From the NCBI GenBank assembly GCA_045540355.1, contig JAZQHB010000011.1, positions 1 through 51,204 of the forward strand: DNA of 51,204 nt. The letters run 5' to 3'. The position numbers and the translations under genes were made by a program. Origin of the DNA: RGIG2945 sp045540355 (lineage in GTDB: Bacteria > Bacillota > Clostridia > Oscillospirales > Acutalibacteraceae). Below are positions 42,001-48,901 of this stretch, in pieces (the first letter of the stretch is position 1; each line of letters opens with the position of its first letter). The notes beneath the pieces were generated by a model, which made no database searches, was not told the origin of the DNA, and worked only from the letters and a program-made list of their open reading frames with translations.

Positions 42001-42059
42001 AAGACTTCTATGACCAGATTCTCAATGACCTTTATACCAACCTGCAACTGTTCAGATAA
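39015..42059 (+). CDS. hsdR: type I restriction enzyme R subunit
   Basis: HsdR cuts unmodified DNA after ATP-driven translocation by the R2M2S complex. The 1014-aa product has the N-terminal PD-(D/E)xK nuclease (RPDINILINGIPLAFLEVKKP, about 126-146). Superfamily II helicase motifs follow: Walker A TQGSGKTGLA (about 325), DEAH in FFIDEAHRSY (about 437), ALTGTPLL (motif III), VCRTNAQAH and motif VI TISRVNRPYK. A helical C-terminus contacts M. All key residues are present, so it looks active. RBS AAGGAGCG. hsdM follows after 11 bases. GC content is closer to the chromosome than the element's spacers. Confidence 0.96.
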   Translation: MKYRFNEDTRVKIPATIQFLRLGYEYQSLKDADIDFGTKIFINRFKPALEKINGRKFSYDEIKDLLNTILSIIKNNDLGKEFYNWLVNPLDKVKLIDLDDYTNNDFAVVDELPFSVVEGTEEGSFRPDINILINGIPLAFLEVKKPNNDGGIQKEFDRMINKRLVNPEYKKFFNMIQMVSFSNNMEYEDSDDVEDVRAGSFYTTPNGTNTSFSFFREDDENYLIQYPYREITMDTVKAVTKDCGYNPREASSPEFKENLSVHSPCNSFITSVFDKERITYFLQYGMMFVNGKVPEKHIMRYPQFFATRKIIERLENGGKGGIIWHTQGSGKTGLAAFSNRVIRDYYAKKNINARFFFIVDRIDLLTQASTEFKNRGLNVVNCKNKEEFTKELNKPLSTSIDVKSIGEICVANIQKLETQLEEAKNDYNANVQRVFFIDEAHRSYSTTGEYFKNLMTCDLEAIYIALTGTPLLTKKERSNLKFGDYIHKYFYDKSIADGYTLRIKKENIDTIAKSEIKKNLDIEDNRLNDRDVYESDDYVNALGQFIEKDFINFRLQNTDNTIGGMIVCRTNAQAHKVHEWFKEHSKITTGLVITDVGDLTQSKINRNNQIEFRDTLVPDMLVVNFMLTTGYDVKRLKKMYLLRGPHAQTLLQTISRVNRPYKSPTGKVYKYGYIVDFVDIEKEYDNTIEAYIKELEADLNENGENEGSLTGLVIDKEDINRKYHKYAEELDGMIDTENLERFSKQLTFFNREALLKVRRLLNGIKECETEFILSRAMDYAKQIDTDKVKKLIRTVQERINFINLTDKPVDMMDVISNDEVVDILYEFIKTKIIIMNLGEISLDNPSVQRFEKTVREIQLEIKNNKNKGDIKIVKLDQLLQEIFNKLSISDLSDLDNITDELLEALENARSINTENERLAFIYGGSYAFVKTYQDSAEDYNVDKSVIEKMLLIVYESIKDVIDTESLIIQGRKNFAASIKQDITKELLKQKIYKQVKDFYDQILNDLYTNLQLFR

Positions 42060-42070
42060 GGAGAAACGAT

Positions 42071-43747
42071 ATGTCGAATATTGTTAAATTAGAAAACAAA
42101 ATAAAACAGATAATCGATGAACTCAAAGGTCTCTGTGCTACTCACGGTTTAGCAAACCAAGCCAGTGAAGAAGTCGTAATCACTTCCGTTTTCCTTTATA
42201 AGTTTCTGAACGATAAGTTTATGGCGAACTTAAAGGAGTTTGCCGCCGATGTTGATATGACAACCGAAGAGGTCTTGAAGAATGAAAATGCCGAATTGGA
42301 AGCATTTTACGACACCTATCCACAGGATGTGGCATTTACATACGATGAGACCATAGAATATCTTATCAACAAGGTTTCTCTCAATGATTTTTATAGATGG
42401 TTTGATGATGCTCTCGAAAAGATTTCTAACGATACCAAGAACGAGGCTTTCTCTGTGGAAACAGCGGACGGCACCCGTAAACCTTTATTTACCCGCATTA
42501 CCGAGAATGTCGAAGCATCTAAAAGAAACAACTTCGCAAAGAATATCTTCGGTATTATCAGTCAAGAGAAGTTTGACTTCGGTGAAGCATTCAAGGACAA
42601 CTTCGATTTTTACAGCACCATCTTTGAATATCTTATCAAAGACTACAATGTAGCAAGTGGTGTGTATGCAGAGTATTTTACTCCCCAAACCGTAAGTTCC
42701 ATTATTGCAAAAATCCTTGTCAATATGTCGCCTGTTGAAGATAAAGTTTACGAGGTATATGACCCCTCGGCTGGTTCTGGTTCTCTCGTGTTGCACCTTG
42801 CAAATGAACTTGGAGAAGGCAGTTTCGGCGACAAGGCACAGGTTTACACACAGGATATCTCTGGCAAATCATCCCGTTTCCTTCGTATCAATATGTTATT
42901 AAATGGTCTGACTAACTCTCTCGATAACATTATTGAGGGTGATACACTGGATACCCCTGCCCATTATAAAATTCCCCATGAGCCTGCTTCTGGGGTTAAG
43001 CAGTTTGATTACATTACCTCAAACCCTCCTTTCAAAATGGACTTTTCTTCCACCCGTAATGGTATCGAACAGAAGTGGCAGGAAAGCGAAGAGCGAGATG
43101 GTATCCGCAGATTTTTTGCTGGTGTGCCCAAAATTCCCAACCAAAAGAAAGAAAGTATGGCAATATATCTTTGCTTTATCCAGCATATCCTTTGGTCGCT
43201 TAAAGAAGATGGCAAGGCAGCGATTGTGGTTCCGACTGGCTTTATTACTGCCCAGTCTGGCATTGAAAAAGTAATTCGCCAGACTATTATTGAAAAAAGA
43301 TGGCTTAAAGGTGTAATTTCTATGCCTTCTAATATTTTCGCAAATACAGGCACGAATGTTTCTATTTTGTTCATTGACAAGGCAAATAAAGACGGTGAAA
43401 TTATGCTCGTCGATGCTTCGAAATTAGGAGAAAAAGTTAAGGAAGGTAAAAACCAAAAGACAGTTCTTCGTCCCGAAGAAGTCACATTAATTGAAGAAAC
43501 TTTTATTAACCAAGAAATCGTTGAAGATTTTAGTGTTAAAGTTACTTATGAGCGGATTTCAGAAAAGAATTATTCTTTTTCTGCTGGACAGTATTTTGAA
43601 ATAAGGATTGAATTTGTGGAATTATCCCCAAGAGAATTTGATGAAAAAATTGAAAAATATTCTGTAACTCTTGAAAAACTCTTTGATAACGGAAAAGAAC
43701 TGGAAAATTTAATCAAAGCAAAAATAGGGGGATTAAAATATGAGTAA
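42071..43747 (+). CDS. hsdM: type I modification methyltransferase M subunit
   Basis: HsdM makes N6-methyladenine at the site chosen by HsdS. The 558-aa product has the helical N-terminal domain, SAM motif YDPSAGSGSLVLH (about 228-240) and catalytic NPPF in DYITSNPPFKMDF (about 312-324). A C-terminal region contains VPTGFITAQSGIE and the motif ending in GTNVSILFID. The last 200 bases are visibly AT-richer (about 25% GC in 43621-43680). The gene overlaps hsdS by 8 bases. RBS AAGGAG. Confidence 0.96.
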   Translation: MSNIVKLENKIKQIIDELKGLCATHGLANQASEEVVITSVFLYKFLNDKFMANLKEFAADVDMTTEEVLKNENAELEAFYDTYPQDVAFTYDETIEYLINKVSLNDFYRWFDDALEKISNDTKNEAFSVETADGTRKPLFTRITENVEASKRNNFAKNIFGIISQEKFDFGEAFKDNFDFYSTIFEYLIKDYNVASGVYAEYFTPQTVSSIIAKILVNMSPVEDKVYEVYDPSAGSGSLVLHLANELGEGSFGDKAQVYTQDISGKSSRFLRINMLLNGLTNSLDNIIEGDTLDTPAHYKIPHEPASGVKQFDYITSNPPFKMDFSSTRNGIEQKWQESEERDGIRRFFAGVPKIPNQKKESMAIYLCFIQHILWSLKEDGKAAIVVPTGFITAQSGIEKVIRQTIIEKRWLKGVISMPSNIFANTGTNVSILFIDKANKDGEIMLVDASKLGEKVKEGKNQKTVLRPEEVTLIEETFINQEIVEDFSVKVTYERISEKNYSFSAGQYFEIRIEFVELSPREFDEKIEKYSVTLEKLFDNGKELENLIKAKIGGLKYE

Positions 43748-45002
43748 AACCCTTAACGAATGTTGCTTTTTTCAAGAAGGGTATGTCAATCCTCCACAAG
43801 ATAAAAAAGAATATTTTAACGGCAATATAAAATGGTTACGGAGCCTGGATTTAAATAATTCTTTTGTTTATGAGACCTCTCGAACATTAACTGAAAAAGG
43901 ATATAATAGTGCTGGTAAAAGTGCCTATATGTTTCCAGCCAATACGATTGCTATAAGCAAGTCGGGAACTGTTGGTGAATTGGGAATTCTCAAAGACACT
44001 ATGTGCGGAAACCGTGCTATCATTGATATTCAAGTTGATGGAAGCAAAGCAGATTTATTGTATGTTTTCTATCTGTTAAGATACAAGAAAAAGGAAATTA
44101 TTAGTAAAGCGGTTGGTTCTATACAAAAAAACTTATATTGTTCTGCATTGGGTACAATTGAACTTTGCCACGATGATATAAATGAGCAAAAACGGATTTC
44201 GGGTGTGTTGGGAAGTATCGATGAAAAAATCAGAAACAACAACACCATAAATGACGAGTTAGAAACAATGGCAAGGACTATTTATAATTATTGGTTCTTG
44301 CAGTTTGAGTTTCCCAACGAAAACGGCAAACCATATAAATCATCGGGTGGCAAAATGGTCTGGAATGAAGAACTTAAAAGGGACATTCCTGATGGTTGGA
44401 AGCCCTGTCATATTCGTAACTGCATAAAGCATATCAATACAGGTCTTAACCCAAGAGATAATTTCAAATTGGGCAAAGGTTCTATTCGCTACATAACGGT
44501 GAAAAATCTTACCACTAACGGAACGATTGATTTTACTTCCTGCGATGTAATCGATGAAGAAGCACGAGCAATCGTTCATAGACGGTCGGATGTATCAAAA
44601 GGCGATATTCTATTTGCCAGTATTGCACCGCTTGGTCGATGTGTTATTGTGCAGGAAAACCCTGTTGATTGGGACATAAACGAATCGGTATTTTCTATTA
44701 GACCCGATACAGACAAGGTTTCTACCGAGCATTTGTATATGTTCTTTATGAGCGATTATTTCATCAAAAAAGCAGAACACAATTCTACTGGTAGTGTGTT
44801 TAGCGGTATCCGTGTCGGTACACTTGAAGATATGTATATACTTCTGCCACCACCTGCAATTAGAGACAAGTTCAAATCTGCTGTCGCAGATATCTTATAC
44901 AAAAAGTATCTGAACGACCAAGAGAACCAAGAACTTGCTTCACTGCGGGACTTCTTGCTCCCGCTTTTGATGAACGGGCAAGTTACATTCAAAGGAGAGT
45001 GA
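43740..45002 (+). CDS. hsdS: type I specificity subunit S
   Basis: HsdS reads a two-part DNA target. The 420-aa product has two target recognition domains (about 1-145 and 215-385). Each is followed by a conserved helix: INEQKRISGVLGSIDEKIRNNNTINDELETMA (about 143-175) and a C-terminal one with LASLRDFLLPLLMNGQV. The end GQVTF is typical. The first domain is AT-rich while the second has about 47% GC (44581-44640), which suggests that the first was exchanged. RBS GGGGG, 9 bases before the ATG inside hsdM. Confidence 0.94.
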   Translation: MSKTLNECCFFQEGYVNPPQDKKEYFNGNIKWLRSLDLNNSFVYETSRTLTEKGYNSAGKSAYMFPANTIAISKSGTVGELGILKDTMCGNRAIIDIQVDGSKADLLYVFYLLRYKKKEIISKAVGSIQKNLYCSALGTIELCHDDINEQKRISGVLGSIDEKIRNNNTINDELETMARTIYNYWFLQFEFPNENGKPYKSSGGKMVWNEELKRDIPDGWKPCHIRNCIKHINTGLNPRDNFKLGKGSIRYITVKNLTTNGTIDFTSCDVIDEEARAIVHRRSDVSKGDILFASIAPLGRCVIVQENPVDWDINESVFSIRPDTDKVSTEHLYMFFMSDYFIKKAEHNSTGSVFSGIRVGTLEDMYILLPPPAIRDKFKSAVADILYKKYLNDQENQELASLRDFLLPLLMNGQVTFKGE

Positions 45003-45006
45003 ATAA

Positions 45007-45846
45007 ATGGCAAAAGGTTTTAATATGTCCAGTTTCAAATCTCAAATGCGGCAGGCACAGAGAAAAATCGAACGGGATATGAAGAGCGAGATTAATAAAG
45101 CAACAAGAAAATTTGAAAACGATATGAATCGTGAACTTCGAAAATACAATTCAAAAGTTCGCCACAATCAGCAAGTAATCACACGGGAACTCAATAAATT
45201 ACAGTCAAGTACTACTGTTAGAAGTACATACACTATTTCCCTTGGAGCAATGCACCAGCACTATACCACCATTGGTAACATATACGGCGACAGTGTTGTA
45301 TCTCCCCGACAGGAACAGATACTTGATTTGGTCGAACGAGAACAGGCCAACAGTTTAATTACCGCCAATGCCATTGAAAATGACGATTTTTCGTCCGAAA
45401 ATACCGAAGATATTGAAATTGGTAATAAACTTTTAGTAGTATCAGAAGACTTGAATAACCGTTGGCGAGGAGCAGTTTTTGCTATGAGCCCTCAAAATCC
45501 CGATGCTGCACGACACTTCTGTACCAGTGCCCGTGAGATTTTCACAGAGTTCATTGAACTGAAAGCACCTGACACACAGGTATTCGCATATAATCCCAAC
45601 TGCGAAAAAACAGACCGTGGTAATGCTACAAGGCGAGAGAAAATCAAATACATGATGAGAAACACTGACATTCATAGTAGTGTTATCGATTTTGCAGAAG
45701 CAGATATTACAAACATTCTTGAATTGTTCCATGTGTTAAGTGATGGAACCCACGGTGCAGCAGGTCGATATGAATTTCAGAAATTAGTACAAGTAAAAAA
45801 GCGAGTAGAACAAGGAATAAACTTCCTTTGTGAAATTTCCGCATAA
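45007..45846 (+). CDS. HsdS-linked accessory protein (279 aa), pPIWI-associated-nuclease-like C-terminus
   Basis: Residues 1-70 are a highly charged amphipathic helix region (QMRQAQRKIERDMKSEINKATRKFENDMNRELRKYN). After a linker, the C-terminal domain (about 138-279) contains NRWRGAVFAMSPQNPDAARHFCTSAREIFTEF, NPNCEKTDRGNATRREKIKYMM and VLSDGTHGAAGRYEFQKLVQVKKRVEQGINFL. From memory this resembles the domain annotated as predicted pPIWI-associating nuclease group 2; I could not check it. Conserved candidates for function are R, H and C in ARHFCTSAR and D/H in SDGTHG. It starts 4 bases after hsdS, clearly in the operon, so it may be a helper or a second defence effector. RBS AAAGGAGAG. Confidence 0.65.
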   Translation: MAKGFNMSSFKSQMRQAQRKIERDMKSEINKATRKFENDMNRELRKYNSKVRHNQQVITRELNKLQSSTTVRSTYTISLGAMHQHYTTIGNIYGDSVVSPRQEQILDLVEREQANSLITANAIENDDFSSENTEDIEIGNKLLVVSEDLNNRWRGAVFAMSPQNPDAARHFCTSAREIFTEFIELKAPDTQVFAYNPNCEKTDRGNATRREKIKYMMRNTDIHSSVIDFAEADITNILELFHVLSDGTHGAAGRYEFQKLVQVKKRVEQGINFLCEISA

Positions 45847-45878
45847 CAAGTTTTGAACCGTTAAGGAGGATAACTAAA

Positions 45879-46253
45879 ATAAAAATTTATTCCGCATTAG
45901 CAACAATATTTTGGCTTGTTAGGCAATTTGCAATTCCTAACCCATTTGAAGCACTGGGCGAAGGCCTCACCATCGCAATCGGTGAAGCACCATTGCTTCT
46001 AACCCCCGAATTGCTTAACTGGATAGCCGACCCGATTATTGCGGCAATTACATTCGCTGTTGTCGGTCTATATTACATAAAAGGGTCCGAGCCTGCACTT
46101 GGTAGCATTCTGTATATGTTCTTCTATGCCGTGCATATAGGGCTACTATACCTGCTGTTATCCGTTTATCCAATTGTTTGGTTAATGGTGCTTATAGGGG
46201 TCATATACATAGGACTTCATGTTGGTGCTTTTATATTGAACAACTCGTATTAA
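45879..46253 (+). CDS. small membrane protein (124 aa) with apparent AUA start
   Basis: A perfect AAGGAGGA (45863-45870) is followed after 8 bases by an ATA codon that opens a long frame: IKIYSALATIFWLVRQF, then hydrophobic segments (WIADPIIAAITFAVVGLYYI, ILYMFFYAVHIGLLYLLL, IVWLMVLIGVIYIGLHVGAFIL). No ATG, GTG or TTG lies near the ribosome binding site; the first TTG start in frame is at 45993, with no binding site. So either AUA is used, or an ATG was mutated. Four spans, no known motif. It is 32 bases after the accessory gene and likely in the same operon. Confidence 0.65.
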   Translation: MKIYSALATIFWLVRQFAIPNPFEALGEGLTIAIGEAPLLLTPELLNWIADPIIAAITFAVVGLYYIKGSEPALGSILYMFFYAVHIGLLYLLLSVYPIVWLMVLIGVIYIGLHVGAFILNNSY

Positions 46254-46305
46254 ATTATTGGTAGGTAACGGCGATTTTATAGAGTTTTCAAAATTAGCAG
46301 TCGTT

Positions 46306-46323
46306 GATTTTTAAGAGACGAAC
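46306..46323. repeat. dispersed repeat copy
   Basis: tttttaagagacgaaccc, a variant of the GAGAGACGA repeat, flanked by gttttcaaaatt and tagaaaacttttt. Another lies at about 46492-46510 (tttcgtctttgagagc). The spacer 46254-46616 (363 bases) has no other content apart from the terminator and the toxin RBS. Confidence 0.5.
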
Positions 46324-46405
46324 CCAGCATGTTTTAGAAAACTTTTTGCCGCAAAATTTTTCGTATTACATCATAAACATTCTAAAAAAATTATGGTATA
46401 ACATC

Positions 46406-46441
46406 AAAAAGGTGCATTCCGCTATGGAGTGCACCTTTTTT
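46406..46441 (+). terminator. intrinsic terminator of the hsd operon
   Basis: The 15-bp stem aaaaaggtgcattcc / ggagtgcaccttttt (one G-U) with loop gctat is followed by T. Confidence 0.85.
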
Positions 46442-46616
46442 GTATATGGTTTCAATATTAAAACTGCGAAAAAGTTTTTAATATCATTCTTATTTCGTCT
46501 TTGAGAGCTGAAGCTGCGGCGATTTTTCAAAACTTGAATTATTTTTTGATTTTAAAATTTTTAAAAGTTAATTTTTCTTTGTAATCAAATTTTATATTTA
46601 CAAAGGAGAAATTATT

Positions 46617-46964
46617 ATGAAACACACTATTAACCGTGGAGATGTCTTTTATGCAAACCTCAAATCTGATGGCACAAGTCGCCAAAGTGGCATCAGGCCC
46701 ATAATCGTGATTTCGAATTCGTTTTGTAACCGTTACAGCCCTATTATTTCGATTTTGACCTGCACCACTTCCCGAACCAAGCACCCCTTGCCGACACATA
46801 TTTCGCTCCCAGCCGCCGAAACGGGAATGAAATACGACTCAATTTGTCTTTGTGAGCAACCGATGAGCATAGCAAAGACCGACCTGCTTGAATTCATTAC
46901 GAGTTTGAGCGACGAACATATGGAAAAGGTAAATGCTGGTTTGAGATGTCAGTTGTGCCTTTAA
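46617..46964 (+). CDS. PemK/MazF-family endoribonuclease toxin
   Basis: The 115-aa product has the MazF fold markers: NRGDVFYANLKSD (about 5-17), RPIIVISNSFCNRYSPIISILTCTT (about 26-50), the SxP-like H-I-S-L strand and LCEQPMSIAKTDLLEFITSLSDEHMEKVNAGL. MazF/PemK toxins cut mRNA at short motifs. No antitoxin gene precedes it: the upstream 350 bases hold a terminator and repeats only. It therefore looks like a solitary toxin-like gene; such orphan copies are frequent on clostridial mobile elements. RBS AAAGGAG. Confidence 0.88.
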   Translation: MKHTINRGDVFYANLKSDGTSRQSGIRPIIVISNSFCNRYSPIISILTCTTSRTKHPLPTHISLPAAETGMKYDSICLCEQPMSIAKTDLLEFITSLSDEHMEKVNAGLRCQLCL

Positions 46965-46970
46965 AAAGCG

Positions 46971-46998
46971 AAACACCTTCCTTATGCGGAAGGTGTTT
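46971..46998. terminator. bidirectional terminator between converging genes
   Basis: The 11-bp stem aaacaccttcc / ggaaggtgttt with a 6-base loop is flanked by AAAA and TTTT. It ends the toxin transcript and the leftward recombinase operon. Confidence 0.85.
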
Positions 46999-47308
46999 TT
47001 CTTGTGTGAGGTAACATTTCAACTATCGTCAACACAATGAACAGTGTGAGCATCACCGATATAATAAGATAGTCATTGATGATATGTCCAAACTCCAACT
47101 GCATACTGATTGCATTACCGAGCAGAAAACAATTGCCGAGAATTGACGGCACCTGCCAACCCCAGTGCAATTCTTTTTCTTGTGCATACGACATCAGAAG
47201 CACGGTAATAATACCCATTATAGCAACAATGACATAAAATAGGTTCCGAGAGAGCATTTGCAGACAGGCAGCACACATTGAACTTATAAATAAAACCAGT
47301 ATGGTCAT
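46982..47308 (-). CDS. four-span hypothetical membrane protein (108 aa)
   Basis: Four hydrophobic segments: ILVLFISSMCAACLQML, FYVIVAIMGIITVLLMSYA, VPSILGNCFLLGNAISM and YLIISVMLTLFIVLTIVEML, with a short basic tail (HTRKTPSA). No conserved motif is recognised. It follows the transglutaminase-like gene by 11 bases with a strong RBS (AAGGAGGAG), so the two probably work together at the membrane. Its stop overlaps the shared terminator hairpin. Confidence 0.7.
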   Translation of the reverse strand: MTILVLFISSMCAACLQMLSRNLFYVIVAIMGIITVLLMSYAQEKELHWGWQVPSILGNCFLLGNAISMQLEFGHIINDYLIISVMLTLFIVLTIVEMLPHTRKTPSA

Positions 47309-47319
47309 AAAACTCCTCC

Positions 47320-47928
47320 TTAATGATAATTGAGCAGTCGCTCTTTATATCGTGCACAGTAGTTTTTGATACTGCAGGTAAAAATCTCATAGTCCTCGTT
47401 CGGTTCCATTTTCTTCTCTACTCTTGAAACAGATAGTGTCAGGTCAAGGTAATAACTTGTGCCATCTGACAACGAAATGACATTGTAAGAGTGGTGGGGT
47501 TTGAAAAAATCCTCATATGCTATGTCTACCACATAGACCTTAAAGTCTTTCATCGGCAACAACCCTTCCTCGTCAAGCACAAGGGTGATATGCTTAAATA
47601 GAACAGCAAAATCAAAGCAAATGCCATAAATTCTATCGTCTTGCTCAATGTCGTCAAAGTCAAAATATTGGAATAGAACCTTTTTACCGTGGTGGTATTG
47701 GAAGTTCTTTCTCGCATACGACTGGACAGTGGCAATATATTCTTCAATACTGCAATACTCCCGACCGAACCGTTGTAGTATCCACTCTCGCTCGGTGTCA
47801 GAGATAGTCGTTGTCGCTGTATATCGCCCTGCACGGTTCTGGGTATAGTTATTATAAAAAGCAACTCCTGTGGTCGCCAGAACGGCCATACAGAGTACAA
47901 TGCTCAATATTGTCTTAACTGTTTTCAT
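47320..47928 (-). CDS. exported transglutaminase-like cysteine protein (202 aa)
   Basis: An N-terminal hydrophobic segment (residues 5-24, KTILSIVLCMAVLATTGVAF) is a signal anchor without a lipobox. The outer domain has the order Cys-His-Asp expected of the transglutaminase/NlpC-related fold: GICFDFAVLF (about 117-126), HHSYNVISLSDG (about 155-166) and YYLDLTLS. This could be a protease, amidase or cross-linking enzyme; which one cannot be said. It begins 14 bases inside the end of the serine recombinase gene, so translation is coupled. RBS GGAAGGT. Confidence 0.7.
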   Translation of the reverse strand: MKTVKTILSIVLCMAVLATTGVAFYNNYTQNRAGRYTATTTISDTEREWILQRFGREYCSIEEYIATVQSYARKNFQYHHGKKVLFQYFDFDDIEQDDRIYGICFDFAVLFKHITLVLDEEGLLPMKDFKVYVVDIAYEDFFKPHHSYNVISLSDGTSYYLDLTLSVSRVEKKMEPNEDYEIFTCSIKNYCARYKERLLNYH

Positions 47929-48475
47929 ATTCTTTTACCTTCCTGTAAAAAGTAGTAGGTTTCATACCACCCAATCTTTTCATTGCTTCTACGGCAGTGA
48001 TGTCGCCGTTTCGCCAAACCTTAACTACCTTGGCAAAGTCAGGGTGCTCAATCGGTTTTCTGCCGAGATATTTTCCTTCTGACTTTGCTATGGCAATTCC
48101 TTCTGCTTGTCTAACTTTCAAATTGGAAACTTCCAGTTCATAGATAGACCCGAATATTCCCAAAATTGCCTTGCCGACAGGTGTGGAAAAATCCATATTT
48201 TCTTTCTGCGATACAAAATTGACTTTTTTCTTTGTTAGTGTATCAACCAATATCAGCAAATCTTTTGCCGACCTTGCAAATCGGGAAATACTCTCAACTA
48301 CCACACAGTCGCCTTCGCGAACAAACTCCATTAGTTCCTTCAAAGCAGGTCGGTTAGTGTTTGTACCAGTTTGCTTATCTATAAACACCCGTTCTACACC
48401 GAGTTGTTCCATCAACACTTCTTGCCTTGCTTCATTTTGTTCAACTGTACTTACACGAATGTATCCTAACCTCAT
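47915..48475 (-). CDS. serine recombinase (resolvase/invertase family)
   Basis: The 186-aa product has the resolvase catalytic domain: RLGYIRVSTVEQNEARQ with catalytic Ser9 (YIRVS), QTGTNTNRPALKELM, the Arg pair in VVESISRFARSAKDL (about 65-79) and QKENMDFSTPVGK. A short C-terminal HTH follows (GDITAVEAMKRLGGMKPTTFYRKVKEY). I start at ATG 48475 (AAAGGAG upstream); upstream in-frame codons lie before that binding site. It may resolve dimers of the element, invert a segment or drive a second mobility step. Palindromic sequence just upstream is a candidate target. Confidence 0.92.
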   Translation of the reverse strand: MRLGYIRVSTVEQNEARQEVLMEQLGVERVFIDKQTGTNTNRPALKELMEFVREGDCVVVESISRFARSAKDLLILVDTLTKKKVNFVSQKENMDFSTPVGKAILGIFGSIYELEVSNLKVRQAEGIAIAKSEGKYLGRKPIEHPDFAKVVKVWRNGDITAVEAMKRLGGMKPTTFYRKVKEYENS

Positions 48476-48490
48476 ATTTTCTCCTTTCCA

Positions 48491-48584
48491 TAACCCAAAA
48501 GGTGTCAATTCTTTATGGAATATTCCAAAAACAAGGAAATGACCCTATTGGGTTACTTTTGTATTTGACCACTGGGGTATACCC
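48491..48584. promoter_or_regulatory. nested palindromes upstream of the serine recombinase
   Basis: Imperfect inverted arms taacccaaaaggtgtca (48491-48507) and tgaccctattgggtta (48540-48555) are centred on the palindrome ggaatattcc (48517-48526). A further palindrome gggtataccc lies at 48575-48584. Candidate resolution site or operator; its distance of about 16 bases from the start codon suggests autoregulation. Confidence 0.55.
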
Positions 48585-48612
48585 TAATGGAACATTATAA
48601 ATAGAACTTTTC

Positions 48613-48897
48613 TTACATTTCGTTGGCTCTGTCAAAAAGTGCTTCGGCGAGTAACCTCGTTCCCGTTTTGAAACCAACAAGGAATGCGGAGTATTCGAGA
48701 TGGCAGGACATTGTACCGCATTTATCTACATAGGCATTCAAAAGGTCTTTCTGCTTATCGGTCATTGTTTCTTCAAGGACTTCTCGTGCTTCACCTTCTT
48801 CGTGCAATGCTTTTTTATATTCATCGGTTGTCTTCATCGGTCTATCAAAGAGATTAAGATTGCCGTAGAACAGGTCTTTAATTGTCTTGTCTGTCAT
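48613..48897 (-). CDS. small helical protein, DUF6809-like (94 aa)
   Basis: The product starts MTDKTIKDLFYGNLNLFDRPM and is wholly helical in appearance: EYKKALHEEGEAREVLEETMTDKQKDLLNAYVDKC followed by SCHLEYSAFLVGFKTGTRLLAEAL. Such proteins are common on clostridial mobile elements and match my memory of the DUF6809 family. The function is unknown. I start at ATG 48897 with AGAGGTGA upstream; a longer frame reaches into the preceding gene. It is 4 bases after that gene. Confidence 0.65.
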   Translation of the reverse strand: MTDKTIKDLFYGNLNLFDRPMKTTDEYKKALHEEGEAREVLEETMTDKQKDLLNAYVDKCGTMSCHLEYSAFLVGFKTGTRLLAEALFDRANEM

Positions 48898-48901
48898 AAG
48901 G

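Noticed and set aside
46304..46504. 66-aa rightward frame before the toxin, possible antitoxin
   Set aside because: It runs through the hsd terminator hairpin and a dispersed repeat, has no ribosome binding site and is AT-driven hydrophobic/basic residues.
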